Of a stretch of DNA of 64,000 bases, positions 38,415-49,304 are shown piece after piece; positions within the stretch are counted from its first letter, which is position 1; each line of letters opens with the position of its first letter. A model generated the notes under the pieces. The model searched no databases, had not been told where the DNA came from, and was given only the letters and a program-made list of their open reading frames with translations. The position numbers were made by a program, and so were the translations under genes. The DNA comes from Diogma glabrata. Its lineage: Eukaryota; Arthropoda; Insecta; Diptera; Cylindrotomidae. The stretch spans positions 218,993,789 to 219,057,788 of the forward strand of contig OY856188.1 of the NCBI GenBank assembly GCA_963693315.1. Direction: 5' to 3'.

Positions 38415-39451
38415 TGGCTCAATTTTTTTGACAAAAGTATTTTTCTTCTTGTTTTTTTTAATTTTTAATGAATGTTGCAGGAGTCTTTTTCCACTTATGT
38501 TGTATTGAGTTTAGATAATCCGGTTGGCAACAATTATTATGTAAAGAAAAAAAGAGAAACAAATAATTTTTAGATTTTATATATGAACGATTTGTCGAAA
38601 AACAAAAATTAAATGAAATAAAGTTTAAACAACAAACATAGCGGTGTTATCAACGGAAGAAAGTGATGAGTGTTTATTTTTATCCGTCATAAGGCGTTTG
38701 AATTTAATAGTAGTTAAATCACTTTTTACTTTTTTTCGTTGGCACAAATATTTTTAAATTTTACTTTTTCTTTGTGGATCAATACAATGTTTCCGTATCA
38801 ATTTTTATGATTTTCAATATCAAAATCAATAATACATACATATTCCGGTTTCGTAAATTAAACGTTTTGATTTTATGATGTTCAAAAATTGGTTTTGCAA
38901 TTGAAATTCCTGATTTAAGTTTTCTTGCATTTTTTTTTTTATATATTCATTTTAGAATCATGATCCAAAATTGGTTGTAGGTGATTTCACTTGTGCATTT
39001 TACTGTCGAAACCCAATCTCTCTCGCTCTCTCATACTTAGTAGAAAGTCTTAAAGAAATTAATAAGGAACAACTTATTTTTTTGGTTGTTGTCTTGAATA
39101 TAGAATATAACATAGTGTTATTTTTGAACTTTACAGAAAAAGATAATAAGTTTTTTTATTATACATACATTCTTGTATAATTAAACATATATTCATATAT
39201 AATTATACTGTTTTTCTCATTATTTTCTAAATGCATCAGCAAAACTGTAAAAACAAAAGAGAAATAATTCTGCAAAATATTTGATTTTTTTTTAATCTAA
39301 ATCTATATACATATTATCTATATACATAATTATATATACTTTTAACATTAATTAGCGTCAAACTGCCTTATATACTTTGTGTTTGTAATAAATTAGGTCC
39401 GAAAAGTCAGTAAATTGAATTATTTGAATTTTATTTATTTTGCGTTTAATC
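38415..39451 (+). other. Retrotransposon leader between PBS and gag
   Basis: About 1 kb of AT-rich sequence without a convincing frame. The 69-codon frame at 38971 has no family signature. Confidence 0.6.
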
Positions 39452-41362
39452 ATGGATTATTTGACACTGGAACCAGACGAATTGATGGTTGAGTGCCAGG
39501 TTAGAGGTTTGAAAGGTTCTGCCAAGAGCCAATTTGAAAACCTACTAACTTTATTAAGAGAAGAGGCTGAACATTCAAAACAGCCACCGGTAAGAGCTCA
39601 TACGTCAGCACTCAAACAGCCAAAAAGAGAGATGGAACTCTGCTCAACGAAACTCAAAGAATTGCAACAATTGTTATACGACACCGTGGCACTTGAACAT
39701 GCTGATGAAACCGAGCAGTTCAATGTTATCTTTCCTCGTTTACTACACATACAGGGACGACTACACAGGATTAGTACCTCAAAATCTGTGCAAAGGATCT
39801 GTAATAGTTTGATGTCTGCATGTGATGAGCTAATTAAAGTTCTAAGTAAACACCGCGCCACTGAATTAGACAAAAATGAAACCATTCAATCTCTTGGTCG
39901 TATTCAGGTAGAAGAATTTAAAAACATAGCGGAAATGCTAGAAAATATAGTCCTCGAAAACAATCTTTCTTCTACCCCTACCAATATTGCTAGTAGTTCG
40001 ATAATCCAGACCTTGGCGGGAAACAGGACTCCAGGAAGTCAAGGTGAAACAAACCCATCTGCAAATGCACCAGGTCCTTCCGTAAATACAGCACCAAATC
40101 CCTCTACACCAGATGCGCGTAACGTATCTGAAGTCAATATCACGGCCAATATGGAACAGTTATCTGCAATGATTGAAGATGTTAACAGACAATTCAATCG
40201 GATGAGTACCAATGCTCATGTCCCTGATAGTAATATTCATAGTAACCCAATCGCACCCGTACAGACATTACCATACCATGGCGATTTTAATCAGGGAGTC
40301 AGAGTTAATAGTAACTGGTTACCATCTGCTTTACCAACTGCTCACAATTCCAACTATTCAGAGTCATCCAGGAAGGTTACGGCAGTGATGAGCAAATGGA
40401 ATGTTACTTTCAATGGTTCCATTTCAGGTATTCCTGTGGAAAGATTCTTATTTAGAGTGGAACATCTTGCTAAGACTCACGGTATTAGTGGAGAAGAGTT
40501 AGTAAATGACTTCAACATTCTACTACAGGGTGTAGCTGCGGAATGGTACTGGGTATACGTTGAAAGTTCCGTGATTTTAACTTGGTTAACCCTTAAGGAA
40601 GCATTTTTAAATCGTTTTCGTAGCAGAAAGTCTGACTACGACATTTTAAACTCACTAGAGCAACGCAAACAGAAATCAAAAGAAAGTTTCCTCGAATTCT
40701 ATAGCGACATATTAGCTAATTCGCTAGACTTAAATACCCCACTGGCTGAAATTACCCTTTTACATATACTTAGGAGAAACATGAATCCTGAGCTACAACT
40801 TGCATTAGCCGGACATGACATTTTCTCCATAGACTTGTTTGTCAAAAGAGTTGTATCCATTGAAGATACTTGGAAATTATTAGGTTACGTTCCTATGAGC
40901 AATTTAAACCATCGCAGATCAATCAACTCAATATCAACAGATCTAACTAATTTACCAGGTTGTTCTACAAATATTTTACCACCTCCGTTAAACGCTAAAA
41001 ATATGGGTTTTTATCATCCACCTACAACATTGGTATCAAGTAATGAGCCACAGGTAGATGCAATGAGATGCAATAATAGTAACCAAAACGTTAAGTGTTG
41101 GAACTGTTTAAAAATTGGTCATAATTTCAAAGACTGTGTCTTGCCCTTGCAGCACAAGTTCTGTTTCGGATGTGGAATGGACTCAGTTTTAAAGCCACAT
41201 TGTCCTAAATGCAATGCGAATATGGGAAACTGGAGAACGGAAATGAGGCAATATGGGGGGAATCATTTCCGTTACCCAGATGCAACCGCTCCAAAATTGT
41301 CGACAGAGGAAGCGGCCAGCAATACAGACCCCGATTTGTGGAGAAAACGACCGTTCAAGTAG
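39452..41362 (+). CDS. gag: Gag polyprotein of the Ty3/Gypsy element
   Basis: The first ATG of the frame is at 39452 (MDYLTLEPDELMVECQ), giving 636 codons to the TAG at 41360. The N-terminal 200 residues are helix- and charge-rich, with a linker of serine, proline and asparagine repeats after about residue 190. A retrotransposon-Gag core follows, with WNVTFNGSISGIPVERFLFR and a WLTLKEAFLNRF helix (about residues 315-400). Two zinc-binding segments close the protein: CWNCLKIGHNFKDC, a CCHC knuckle, and CFGCGMDSVLKPHCPKC. It packages element RNA in cytoplasmic particles. The frame is intact. The last 45 codons overlap pol, reached by -1 frameshifting at 41224. Confidence 0.93.
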   Translation: MDYLTLEPDELMVECQVRGLKGSAKSQFENLLTLLREEAEHSKQPPVRAHTSALKQPKREMELCSTKLKELQQLLYDTVALEHADETEQFNVIFPRLLHIQGRLHRISTSKSVQRICNSLMSACDELIKVLSKHRATELDKNETIQSLGRIQVEEFKNIAEMLENIVLENNLSSTPTNIASSSIIQTLAGNRTPGSQGETNPSANAPGPSVNTAPNPSTPDARNVSEVNITANMEQLSAMIEDVNRQFNRMSTNAHVPDSNIHSNPIAPVQTLPYHGDFNQGVRVNSNWLPSALPTAHNSNYSESSRKVTAVMSKWNVTFNGSISGIPVERFLFRVEHLAKTHGISGEELVNDFNILLQGVAAEWYWVYVESSVILTWLTLKEAFLNRFRSRKSDYDILNSLEQRKQKSKESFLEFYSDILANSLDLNTPLAEITLLHILRRNMNPELQLALAGHDIFSIDLFVKRVVSIEDTWKLLGYVPMSNLNHRRSINSISTDLTNLPGCSTNILPPPLNAKNMGFYHPPTTLVSSNEPQVDAMRCNNSNQNVKCWNCLKIGHNFKDCVLPLQHKFCFGCGMDSVLKPHCPKCNANMGNWRTEMRQYGGNHFRYPDATAPKLSTEEAASNTDPDLWRKRPFK

Positions 41363-44172
41363 GCCCTCCTCATTATATTATTACAAAGCCTAACTCTATC
41401 AATAACCTCAATCAACAACCTGAACTTTATATCAGACCTAAGCCTCGTACTAGGAATAGGACACTTAAATATTGGGAATACCGTAAAAAAGTGCGAAAAT
41501 TAATTTCCGAAACCGTAATTTCCGAAAGTATCTCTGCTTGTGATCCAAGACCATATGCCGATATCTGTATAGCGCATCTCCCAATAAAAGGACTGTTAGA
41601 TAGTGGGGCAACTTTAAGCGTATTGGGTGCACGGTCTGAACAATTTATTGAAAAACTAAATGTGAAAGTATATCCGTTTTTAACACACTTGGCTACAGCT
41701 AGTGGACAGTGCCAACAAATTGTGGGTTATATAAAAGTACCAGTAACTTTTCACAATAAAACGGAAATTTTGCAAATATACATAGCGCCATCTCTAGTGC
41801 AACCGTTATATCTTGGCATGAACTTTTGGAAGTCTTTTGGTTTGTCACCAGCTTGCATTTCCGAAATGCACAACTTCAAACAAAACCAAACTCCTAGTGT
41901 TGAACCTGACTTTAAACAACACCAGCTAACTTTAGATCAACAACAGTATCTGAATCATATAATAAATCAGTTTCCTTCTTTTTCAAAACATGACTTAGGA
42001 CAAACACATATATGGTCACATAGAATTGATACCGGCTCATCTACTCCTATTAAACAGCGATATTACCCTGTGTCTCCAGCGATACAGAAAGACATGTACC
42101 AAGAACTTGATAGGATGATTAGTTTGGGCGTTATCGAAGAAAGCGAAAGCGAGAGCTCCCCTATATCCATTTCAAAAAAATCGAACGGTAACATTCGTCT
42201 GTGCTTAGATGCCAGAAAATTAAATGAAGTAACAGTGAAAGATGCATACCCCCTTCCTATAATAGAAGGTCTGTTGAGTAGATTGGAAAGTACAAGGTTT
42301 ATCACAAGCTTAGACCTAAAAGACGCTTATTGGCAGATACCTCTTGATAAAGGATCAAGAGAGAAAACAGCTTTCACAGTACCCGGACGACCTTTGTACC
42401 ACTTTAATAGAATGCCCTTCGGGTTATGCAATGCGACACAAACAATGTGTAGGGTCATGCATAAGGTGATTCCCCACGAACTACATGATCGTATTTTCGT
42501 GTATCTCGATGATTTATTGATTGTCACAGTTACCCTAAAGGAGCATTACACCTTGTTAGAAGAAGTCACGCAGTTGCTGAAACAGGCCAATTTAACAATC
42601 AACATTGAGAAGAGCAAATTCCTTCTAACAGAAACCAAATATCTGGGATATATAATTGGCGATGGATGTTTGAAAGTAGATCCGGAGAAAGTGGAAGCGA
42701 TATCGTCTTATCCGGTCCCGAAAACAATGAAACAAGTAAGAAGATTCCTGGGAATGTGCGGTTGGTATAGTCGGTTTATCGACAAATATGCTAGTTTGAC
42801 TACACCTTTGACAAACTTATTAAAAAAAGGCAATAAATATGTCTGGTCAGAAGAAGCGCAGGTTTCATTTGATGCATTGAAATTAGCTCTTACAAATGCC
42901 CCATTGTTAACCCACCCAAACTTCAACAAACCGTTTTTCATACAATGCGATTCCAGCTCTACGGGTGTCGGGGGACTTCTTTTTCAAAAATCTGACGATG
43001 GAAAGACAGATCACCCAATAGCGTACATCTCAAAAAAGTTAAACGCAGCTCAGCGTAATTATACAGTAACAGAACAGGAATGTCTGGCCGCAGTAGTAAG
43101 CGTGAAGAAGTTCCGTCCATACATTGAAGGGTTTCATTTCACAATAATAACTGATCACGCTAGTTTGAAATGGTTAATGGATCAAAAAGATCTGTCTGGA
43201 AGATTAGCAAGGTGGAGTCTAAAACTTCAGGCTTATGATTTTGAAATTGTCCATGTAAAGGGTTCAGCAAATGTTGTGCCTGACGCACTTTCTCGCGTAA
43301 ACGCAGATGATGTATCAGAGATCTGTCTAAATAAATTACGAGATGTAGATTTAAGTCCACTTCACATTGACCTTAACTCTGAAGCTTTCATGGGAACAAC
43401 TTATACCGATAGGATAAATGCAATGAAGGAAAATCCGAATCATAACACCAATCTTCGCCAGGAGGGTGGAAAATTATTTATAAATCCTTCATTTGGAATT
43501 TTTTATACAGATACTGATCTTTCCGACTGGAAGTTGTTCGTACCTGAAGCGTTAGTTCATTCTTTGATAATCCAAGCACATAATCCGCCCACGTCTTCTC
43601 ATTTAGGAGTAGCGAAAACTTTGGAATGTTTGCGACGTTGGTTTTTTTGGCCTAATATGTCAAGAAGTGTCAGAGACTATATTTCTCAATGCGAAACATG
43701 CAAAAAAAGCAAGGCTGTAAATTTTCAAACTCGTCCCTGCATGGGTGAATATCTTGAAGTCAACCGTCCTTGGGAACGAATCTATGTCGACTTTCTGGGA
43801 CCCTACCCTCGTTCTAAATCTGGCAATACCCACATTTTCATTGTACTGGACCAATATTCTAGGTTTGTTTTGCTGAAACCACTCCGAAATGCAACCTCCG
43901 TAAAACTTGTTGAATATCTGGAACACCAGGTATTTAATGTTTTCAGTGTTCCCAAAGTGCTACTATCAGATAATGGGAAGCAGTTTGAGTCCAAACTATT
44001 AGAAAAACTGTTGGAAAAGTATGGTGTGGAACACATGTTCACACCAAAATATTCACCTCAATCAAATGCATCAGAACGAGTGAACCGTTCTCTTCTGGCT
44101 GCTATAAGGTCTTATGTTTATGAGAGTGGGACTTACACATACATGAGGTTGCAAATGCGCTTCGAAATGTAG
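41209..44172 (+). CDS. pol: Pol polyprotein: protease, reverse transcriptase, RNase H, integrase
   Basis: The frame follows gag by -1 slippage; the ATG at 41209 is only the first in the frame and is probably not used. Landmarks by residue from 41209: protease LLDSGATLSVLG (about 130), RT with RMPFGLCNA and FVYLDDLLIV (about 405-433), RNase H FIQCDSSSTGVGG and TDHASLKWL (about 580-655), integrase zinc finger HLGV...CETCKK (about 800-830), then core residues in YVDFLGP, LSDNGKQF and NASERVNRS (D, D, E; about 862, 920, 955). The PR-RT-RH-IN order and YLDD box mark Ty3/Gypsy. All catalytic residues are visible. A frameshift near 44125 replaces the natural C-terminus with SGTYTYMRLQMRFEM and a stop. 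Confidence 0.93.
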   Translation: MQCEYGKLENGNEAIWGESFPLPRCNRSKIVDRGSGQQYRPRFVEKTTVQVGPPHYIITKPNSINNLNQQPELYIRPKPRTRNRTLKYWEYRKKVRKLISETVISESISACDPRPYADICIAHLPIKGLLDSGATLSVLGARSEQFIEKLNVKVYPFLTHLATASGQCQQIVGYIKVPVTFHNKTEILQIYIAPSLVQPLYLGMNFWKSFGLSPACISEMHNFKQNQTPSVEPDFKQHQLTLDQQQYLNHIINQFPSFSKHDLGQTHIWSHRIDTGSSTPIKQRYYPVSPAIQKDMYQELDRMISLGVIEESESESSPISISKKSNGNIRLCLDARKLNEVTVKDAYPLPIIEGLLSRLESTRFITSLDLKDAYWQIPLDKGSREKTAFTVPGRPLYHFNRMPFGLCNATQTMCRVMHKVIPHELHDRIFVYLDDLLIVTVTLKEHYTLLEEVTQLLKQANLTINIEKSKFLLTETKYLGYIIGDGCLKVDPEKVEAISSYPVPKTMKQVRRFLGMCGWYSRFIDKYASLTTPLTNLLKKGNKYVWSEEAQVSFDALKLALTNAPLLTHPNFNKPFFIQCDSSSTGVGGLLFQKSDDGKTDHPIAYISKKLNAAQRNYTVTEQECLAAVVSVKKFRPYIEGFHFTIITDHASLKWLMDQKDLSGRLARWSLKLQAYDFEIVHVKGSANVVPDALSRVNADDVSEICLNKLRDVDLSPLHIDLNSEAFMGTTYTDRINAMKENPNHNTNLRQEGGKLFINPSFGIFYTDTDLSDWKLFVPEALVHSLIIQAHNPPTSSHLGVAKTLECLRRWFFWPNMSRSVRDYISQCETCKKSKAVNFQTRPCMGEYLEVNRPWERIYVDFLGPYPRSKSGNTHIFIVLDQYSRFVLLKPLRNATSVKLVEYLEHQVFNVFSVPKVLLSDNGKQFESKLLEKLLEKYGVEHMFTPKYSPQSNASERVNRSLLAAIRSYVYESGTYTYMRLQMRFEM
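41224..41273 (+). promoter_or_regulatory. Programmed -1 ribosomal frameshift signal (gag-pol)
   Basis: The heptamer G_GGA_AAC (41224-41230) lies in the gag frame exactly as X_XXY_YYZ. After a 5-nt spacer (TGGAG) there is a perfect 11-bp stem, AACGGAAATGA (41236-41246) with TCATTTCCGTT (41263-41273), around a 16-nt loop containing six G. Slipping back one base moves ribosomes into the pol frame (GGG AAA CTG), which is open from here on and is in the -1 frame relative to gag. The loop could add a pseudoknot. Confidence 0.88.
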
Positions 44173-44597
44173 TTCACGAATCAACAGGATTTTCACCTCA
44201 TTTCCTGGTATTCGGTCAACACATGATATCCCACGGTTCAAACTATGAGCTTTTAAAAAAACTCAATGGTGTGAGCGAAACAGAACTCTCTATTGCCACT
44301 AAACCGGACAGGTTATCTTTTGCTCAGAAATCAGTACTACACCACCTACAGAAAGCATACAAGAAAAATGTCCATCAATATAACCTTCGTAGTCGGCCAA
44401 GAAAATTAGTACCTCAACAAGCAGTTTTCGTTAGGAATTTTACAATAAGTGATGCTACTAAAGACTTTTGTGCTAAATTAGGTCCTAAATTTGTTAAAGG
44501 ACGAATTATCAGACCTATAGGCAATGTTGCGTACGAAATAGGAGATGAAAATGGCAAAACTATGGGAGTTTACCATTTAAAAGACATTCGCTCTTAG
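44127..44597 (+). pseudogene. Pol C-terminal tail, displaced by a frameshift
   Basis: The frame DLHIHEVANALRNVVHESTG then FSPHFLVFGQHM continues the integrase directly after the break at about 44125, and the ORF proper runs to a TAG at 44595. ALRN-x-x-x-H-E-STG-x-SP-x-x-L-x-FG is the usual integrase C-terminal segment. GPKFVKGRIIRPIGNVAYEI near the end resembles the Gypsy DNA-binding module. One small indel separates it from the rest of pol. Confidence 0.85.
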
Positions 44598-44708
44598 TGG
44601 GTAACTGCAACTTATATGATGTTTTTTTTAAAGATTTCGGTATTTGTTTTTGATCTGATGCCTCGGCTGAGTGAGTACTCTTATCTAGGGTTTGGGTCTG
44701 CCCCGCGC

Positions 44709-46322
44709 TGTAACAATTGTTTAAAATTGTTAAAACAGAATGATATGTTTCTTTACACAAAAAAATTGTAAATAACTTTACAGAAAAAAATTCTTGGTCC
44801 AGTGTACAAAAGCTAAAGAACAAGTATTTTTCTTTAAATATATGTTTTATATTTTCATATGTAAAGTTGATTAATCTGCAGAATTTGCAAATAATTTAAC
44901 GGCAATTTTTTCTTTTGATTATGTACGACATTATGTACATCGAAATCAAAAACAAGGTATATAAGGTTGGTTGATTGGTATATTGTGGTCAGTCGTTTCG
45001 GTAATTTATTGGAAATTGGAAATAAGAATTTTGATGCTAGTGGATTAATTCGGGTGCCAATTAGTTAAAATGTTTTTGAATTTTGTTTAAATTCGTTTGT
45101 TTTAATAAAGTTCATTTTGAAAAAGTTCAATAAAGTTTAGTAATTATTTTTAAATTTGTGGTTTGTTATAGTTTTGCTGGTTCAAATAGAGTTGTCATTT
45201 ACTGATTTTTTTTTCTCATTTGAGTTTTTTTGATAGTCTGATTGTAAATGTTAAATAATAAAAAAAAAAGGAGAAAGAAAAAAAATTATATATGTATATA
45301 GTGACAGTTAATTAAATTACAAAAAAAGTAAACAAAGAAAAGAAAATTACTTGTGTTGTATTGTATGCCATTATGTTTAAATAGTTTTTAACTTAATATC
45401 GATAGCGAAATCAGTTTTTTTGATGTAATATCGTCTTCACCATTTAATTATATACAACGAAAAATTTATTCAACTGATCACCAAACAAAAAAATTATCTT
45501 ACTTTTTTTGTTGTAATATCATCATCTTCATTTCATTATATGCAACAAAAAAATTTTTATTCAACCGATCACCAAACAAAAATTAACTTATTTTTTTTGT
45601 TGTAATATCATCATCATCATTTCATTATATGCAACAAAGAATTTTTATTCAACCGATCACCAAACAAAAATTAACTTATTTTTTTTGTTGTAATACCATC
45701 ATTATCATTTCATTATATGTAACAAAAAAAAAAATTTTTTTTGTTCAACTAATCACCAAAAACAATATCATCATATTTCATCATATCAATATCACCATCG
45801 TTATCAATTACAAATAACACCACTAAATCAACATTCAATATTCGGCCCATTAAAGAAAAAAAAATAAGAGAAAAAAAAATTATATGTGTTTGTGCTTGTC
45901 TCATATTAGAATAGAAAAACGGAAATTGTATGGTGATGGGATCTAGCTAAGTAAGTGATTTTTTTTAATTTTTTTTATAATTTTGTTTATCAAATTTCAA
46001 ACTAATTGAATGTAAATACGAATAATTAAAAATGAATAATTAAATGTATAAATATGAATAGTTAAATCTTTTTGTTGAGAGAGGGAGAGAGGTTGTAGTT
46101 CGGCACAGTGACCATGTGAAACCAAAAATTTTTTTGTTTAAATTTTTTTTATTTTTCCGCTCTATCAAGATCTTTCCGTTGTACTGGAAATACCCACACC
46201 AGCACTGAAGCAGCCGAAAAATGAGCGGTCCAGTACAAATAACGGAAGAATAAATTTCTGTCAACGTCACATTACTGACCCTGGTGAACTGTAAAATTAA
46301 CCCTGGTCAACTGTACGTTACA
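44709..46322 (+). repeat. 3' LTR, 1614 bp, intact
   Basis: Starts TGTAAC, ends GTTACA. It gives the empty site (seven T) of the insertion in the 5' LTR at about 45415-45421. Differences from the 5' LTR noticed by eye include G for A at about 45244, C for T at about 44911 and C for T at about 45697. The 111 bp between pol and this LTR have no clear polypurine tract, which is unusual. Confidence 0.95.
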
Positions 46323-46392
46323 CATTATAACAAATACCAATATCATCAGCAAGAGCTATCATACTCCCCTTGATAGGTAAAGAAAAGATAGA
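46323..46392 (-). pseudogene. LINE middle piece with the catalytic ADD
   Basis: Minus-strand translation SIFSLPIKGSMIALADD then IGICYN joins in frame across the CATT duplication of the LTR element to NGNSFRDIAED at 35452. The ADD is the RT active-site pair of aspartates. Only about 23 codons lie between the LTR element and the foldback at 46393. It shows that the pieces at 34-35 kb and 46.3 kb are one LINE copy. Confidence 0.85.
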
Positions 46393-47416
46393 AGCTACAA
46401 AAAACATCAAAAATGTAAATTTTAGTTCGTGAAAAAGGTGCAATATAAAGTTTAATAGTCAAAACTACAGCTACAAAAAACATCAAAAATGTAAATTTTA
46501 GTTCGTGAAAAAGGTGCAATATAAAGTTTAATAGTCAAAACTATCTGTTCAGTACAAAAAGAAGTGATATCATGTGTCAAGTAGAAACGAGTGTAAAACA
46601 AAACATTTCCAAATAATTAGGTGTTCTACATGTTTGAAATACTTACTTTGTCTCTTGGATTAGAGATTAGAATTAGAAACAACTTCAACTAACTAGGTAT
46701 TAAAACAAAATTTTCTAGTAAAAGTAAAAGTACAAAATAATATTTATTTATTTATTTATATTCGAAAGCAAATATGGAATGCGATATTTATACGATCGAC
46801 TGAATCGAGAGAAGTGCGGAACCATCACGAAACCTCAGGACTAACAGATTATAACTTTAATGAAATTCTGTTCAAATAACATGTTCTTAATCTACAAACT
46901 AGGGTCTGCAGTATAAAATACTAACTAATAAATTAGCTTGCATTTCTTTTATAGAATTTACATTTTGTATATAATATTTCTCATTAAATAAAAGTCTTAG
47001 CTATCACTGATAGCTAAGCTAATATCGCATTCCATATTTGCTTTCGAATATAAATAAATAAATAAATATTATTTTGTACTTTTACTTTTACTAGAAAATT
47101 TTGTTTTAATACCTAGTTAGTTGAAGTTGTTTCTAATTCTAATCTCTAATCCGAGAGACAAAGTAAGTATTTCAAACATGTAGAATACCTAATTATTTGG
47201 AAATGTTTTGTTTTACACTCGTTTCTACTTGACACATGATATCACTTCTTTTTGTACTGAACAGATAGTTTTGACTATTAAACTTTATATTGCACCTTTT
47301 TCACGAACTAAAATTTACATTTTTGATGTTTTTTGTAGCTGTAGTTTTGACTATTAAACTTTATATTGCACCTTTTTCACGAACTAAAATTTACATTTTT
47401 GATGTTTTTTGTAGCT
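46393..47416. mobile_element. Foldback element with 395-bp near-identical arms
   Basis: Arms 46393-46787 and 47022-47416 are equal in length and almost identical inverted copies, ending AGCTAC and GTAGCT. Each arm begins with a direct repeat of about 72 bp present twice (CTACAAAAAACATCAAAAAT start). The 234-bp spacer has no ORF. GATA occurs on both flanks (46387-46390 and 47417-47420) but two bases separate it from the left end, so a target duplication is uncertain. Confidence 0.8.
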
Positions 47417-48439
47417 GATATCACGATTTTTTGTAGTAAATAATAAATTTTATGAGCTTGGATTATAATGAAATAAATAATAATATTAATAATAGGTAAT
47501 TATTTCATTTTGATATAAGCAATTTGAATGTTTGTCATCGATTTATTTGTATACCAACTTTAACGATTGATTGAATTATTTCCAATTTTTCTGCTTTTAT
47601 AAAAACAACATACCCAATAATCCGCAAGATATGTAATTATAATGTATTTTTATGTCAACATACAAACCAAATACATTCCTTTTTAAAAGATTTGTCTTAG
47701 CAAAAATCAGACTAAATTAAATGATTTTTTGTGGGCTTATATTTACCCTGAATTTTAATAAAATATATGTACAGAACTGAAAAAAATTTATCACGCATTC
47801 AAATATAAGAACTGGATCTCTTATTCGAAACTCGAAAGCTCTTCTATTCAAAAATTCGGGGAAGACTGCAGTTACTCTTCCATAGATTTTTATTCAATGA
47901 TGTACCTATTAGATACTAGTGTAAGCTTAGTGTTAGTTGATTTACCACATTTAGTAAAAATTAGCATCAATTGGAATGCAGTCTTAACATATATTAGGTA
48001 AACATACCGTCTAGATTGATAATATTCAAAAAAATATTAAAACGTTTGTCTTTTTCGAAATAAAAATTTTAAACTTTCGAAACTAAAAAATGTATGAAGC
48101 CAAAATTTATCCATATTTTAGAACACATTGATACCAACACAAAAACATTAAATTTTCTATCAAATGGTTGACATTTGTTCGCAATTTTTTTTTGTAAATT
48201 TTTATTATTGTTAAAAAGATAAACAACAAAAGAATTAAATATTTTATTTGTTTATTTATTTATAAATAAATTTAAATTAATTGGACAATGTATGTTCTAA
48301 TTGAGTAAAATATGTTTTTATAAATTTACAATGGAGTCAAATTCAAATATGTGTATATTAAATGTACAAAACGTTTTCATACGATAACATACGGTCGATA
48401 ACATACGAAAATAAATTTGTTAATAATTGTAATAATTTA
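47417..48439. other. AT-rich DNA upstream of the LKB1 pseudogene
   Basis: 47887-47955 (TATTCAATGATGTACCTATT...) is repeated at 48879-48943, the left edge of a tandem duplication that includes the kinase pseudogene. Otherwise no feature. Confidence 0.5.
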
Positions 48440-48877
48440 TGTCAACAACAAAATGTGACATGACTTGATGATGAGGAGATTGATAAATTGGATTTATCTA
48501 TTGATCCAGGGACCGATAATGTTCAATCGAGTAGATAGCGCTGATATAATATATAAAGCAAAAAAGAAGAAATGTAAAATGGTTGGAAAATATGAAATGG
48601 GGGATATATTAGAAGGATCTTACGGAAAAGTGAAGGAAGTATTAGACTGAAACGTTAAGCAGAAGAACTGTAAAGGTAAATCTAAATTGTTTGGTTATGT
48701 ACGAATTGCTAATATTTTTGTATTATGTCCTTTAGATATTGACAAAAAGAAAATTGCGTCGGATTCTAAATGTGGAACAAAATGTAAGGAAAGAGATACA
48801 GCTACATCGCATATTAAAACATAAAAATGTAATTGAACTTTTGGATGTGTTGTACAATGAAGGAAACAAAATATGCA
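48440..48877 (+). pseudogene. LKB1/STK11 kinase pseudogene, copy 1 (N-lobe, intron kept)
   Basis: An acidic start ([13 protein letters not shown], other frame) is followed by [36 protein letters not shown] and EVLD. [22 protein letters not shown] is the signature of the LKB1/STK11 tumour-suppressor kinase N-lobe. One glycine of the loop is missing, and a 2-base loss creates a stop right after EVLD. After ETLSRRTVK-type codons a 60-bp intron (GTAAAT 48676 to TTTAG 48735) is still present. Then [25 protein letters not shown] and [10 protein letters not shown] follow, with VRKEI corresponding to the region of the C-helix glutamate. The kept intron shows a DNA-level copy, not a retrocopy. It ends abruptly at the duplication joint. 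Confidence 0.85.
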
Positions 48878-48942
48878 TTATTCAATGATGTACCTATTAG
48901 ATACTAGTGTAAGCTTAGTGATAATTGATTTACCACATTAAG

Positions 48943-49304
48943 AGTTGGAAAATATGTAATGGGGGATATATTAGAAGTATCTTACGGAAAAGTGAAGGAA
49001 GTATTAGACTGAAACGTTAACCAGAAGAGCTGTGAAGGTAAATCTAAATTGTTTGGTTATGTACGAATTGCTAATATTTTTGTATTATGTCCTTTAGATA
49101 TTGACAAAAAGAAAATTGCGTCGGTTTAAAAATGTGGTACAAAATGTAAGGAAAGAGATACAGCTACATCGCATATTAAAACATAAAAATGTAATTGAAC
49201 TTTTGGATGTGTTGTACAATGAAGAGAAACAAAAAATGTTAATTGATGGATTAGAATATTTGCTATGTATTTTATATTTCACGGATATAAATAAAATAAT
49301 TTAG
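48943..49304 (+). pseudogene. LKB1/STK11 kinase pseudogene, copy 2
   Basis: Begins within VGKY-x-MGDILE and shares the same 2-base loss and stop after EVLD, so it arose by duplication of an already broken copy. The intron (49038-49097) is kept. Exon 2 reads ILTKRKLRR...[31 protein letters not shown] and then jumps to LIDGLEYL, so the segment normally between these is deleted. It ends with unrelated residues. It lies head-to-tail with copy 1, about 0.36 kb downstream. Confidence 0.82.

Noticed and set aside
39440..39451. Upstream start for gag at 39440
   Set aside because: The codon there is TTG; the first ATG in frame is at 39452.
44709..46322. 62- and 76-codon frames inside both LTRs as genes
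   Set aside because: Identical in both LTRs because the LTRs are duplicates; they translate the internal tandem repeat and adjacent non-coding sequence.
46387..47420. GATA as target duplication of the 395-bp-arm foldback
   Set aside because: The left GATA is two bases away from the arm end, so the duplication is not exact.
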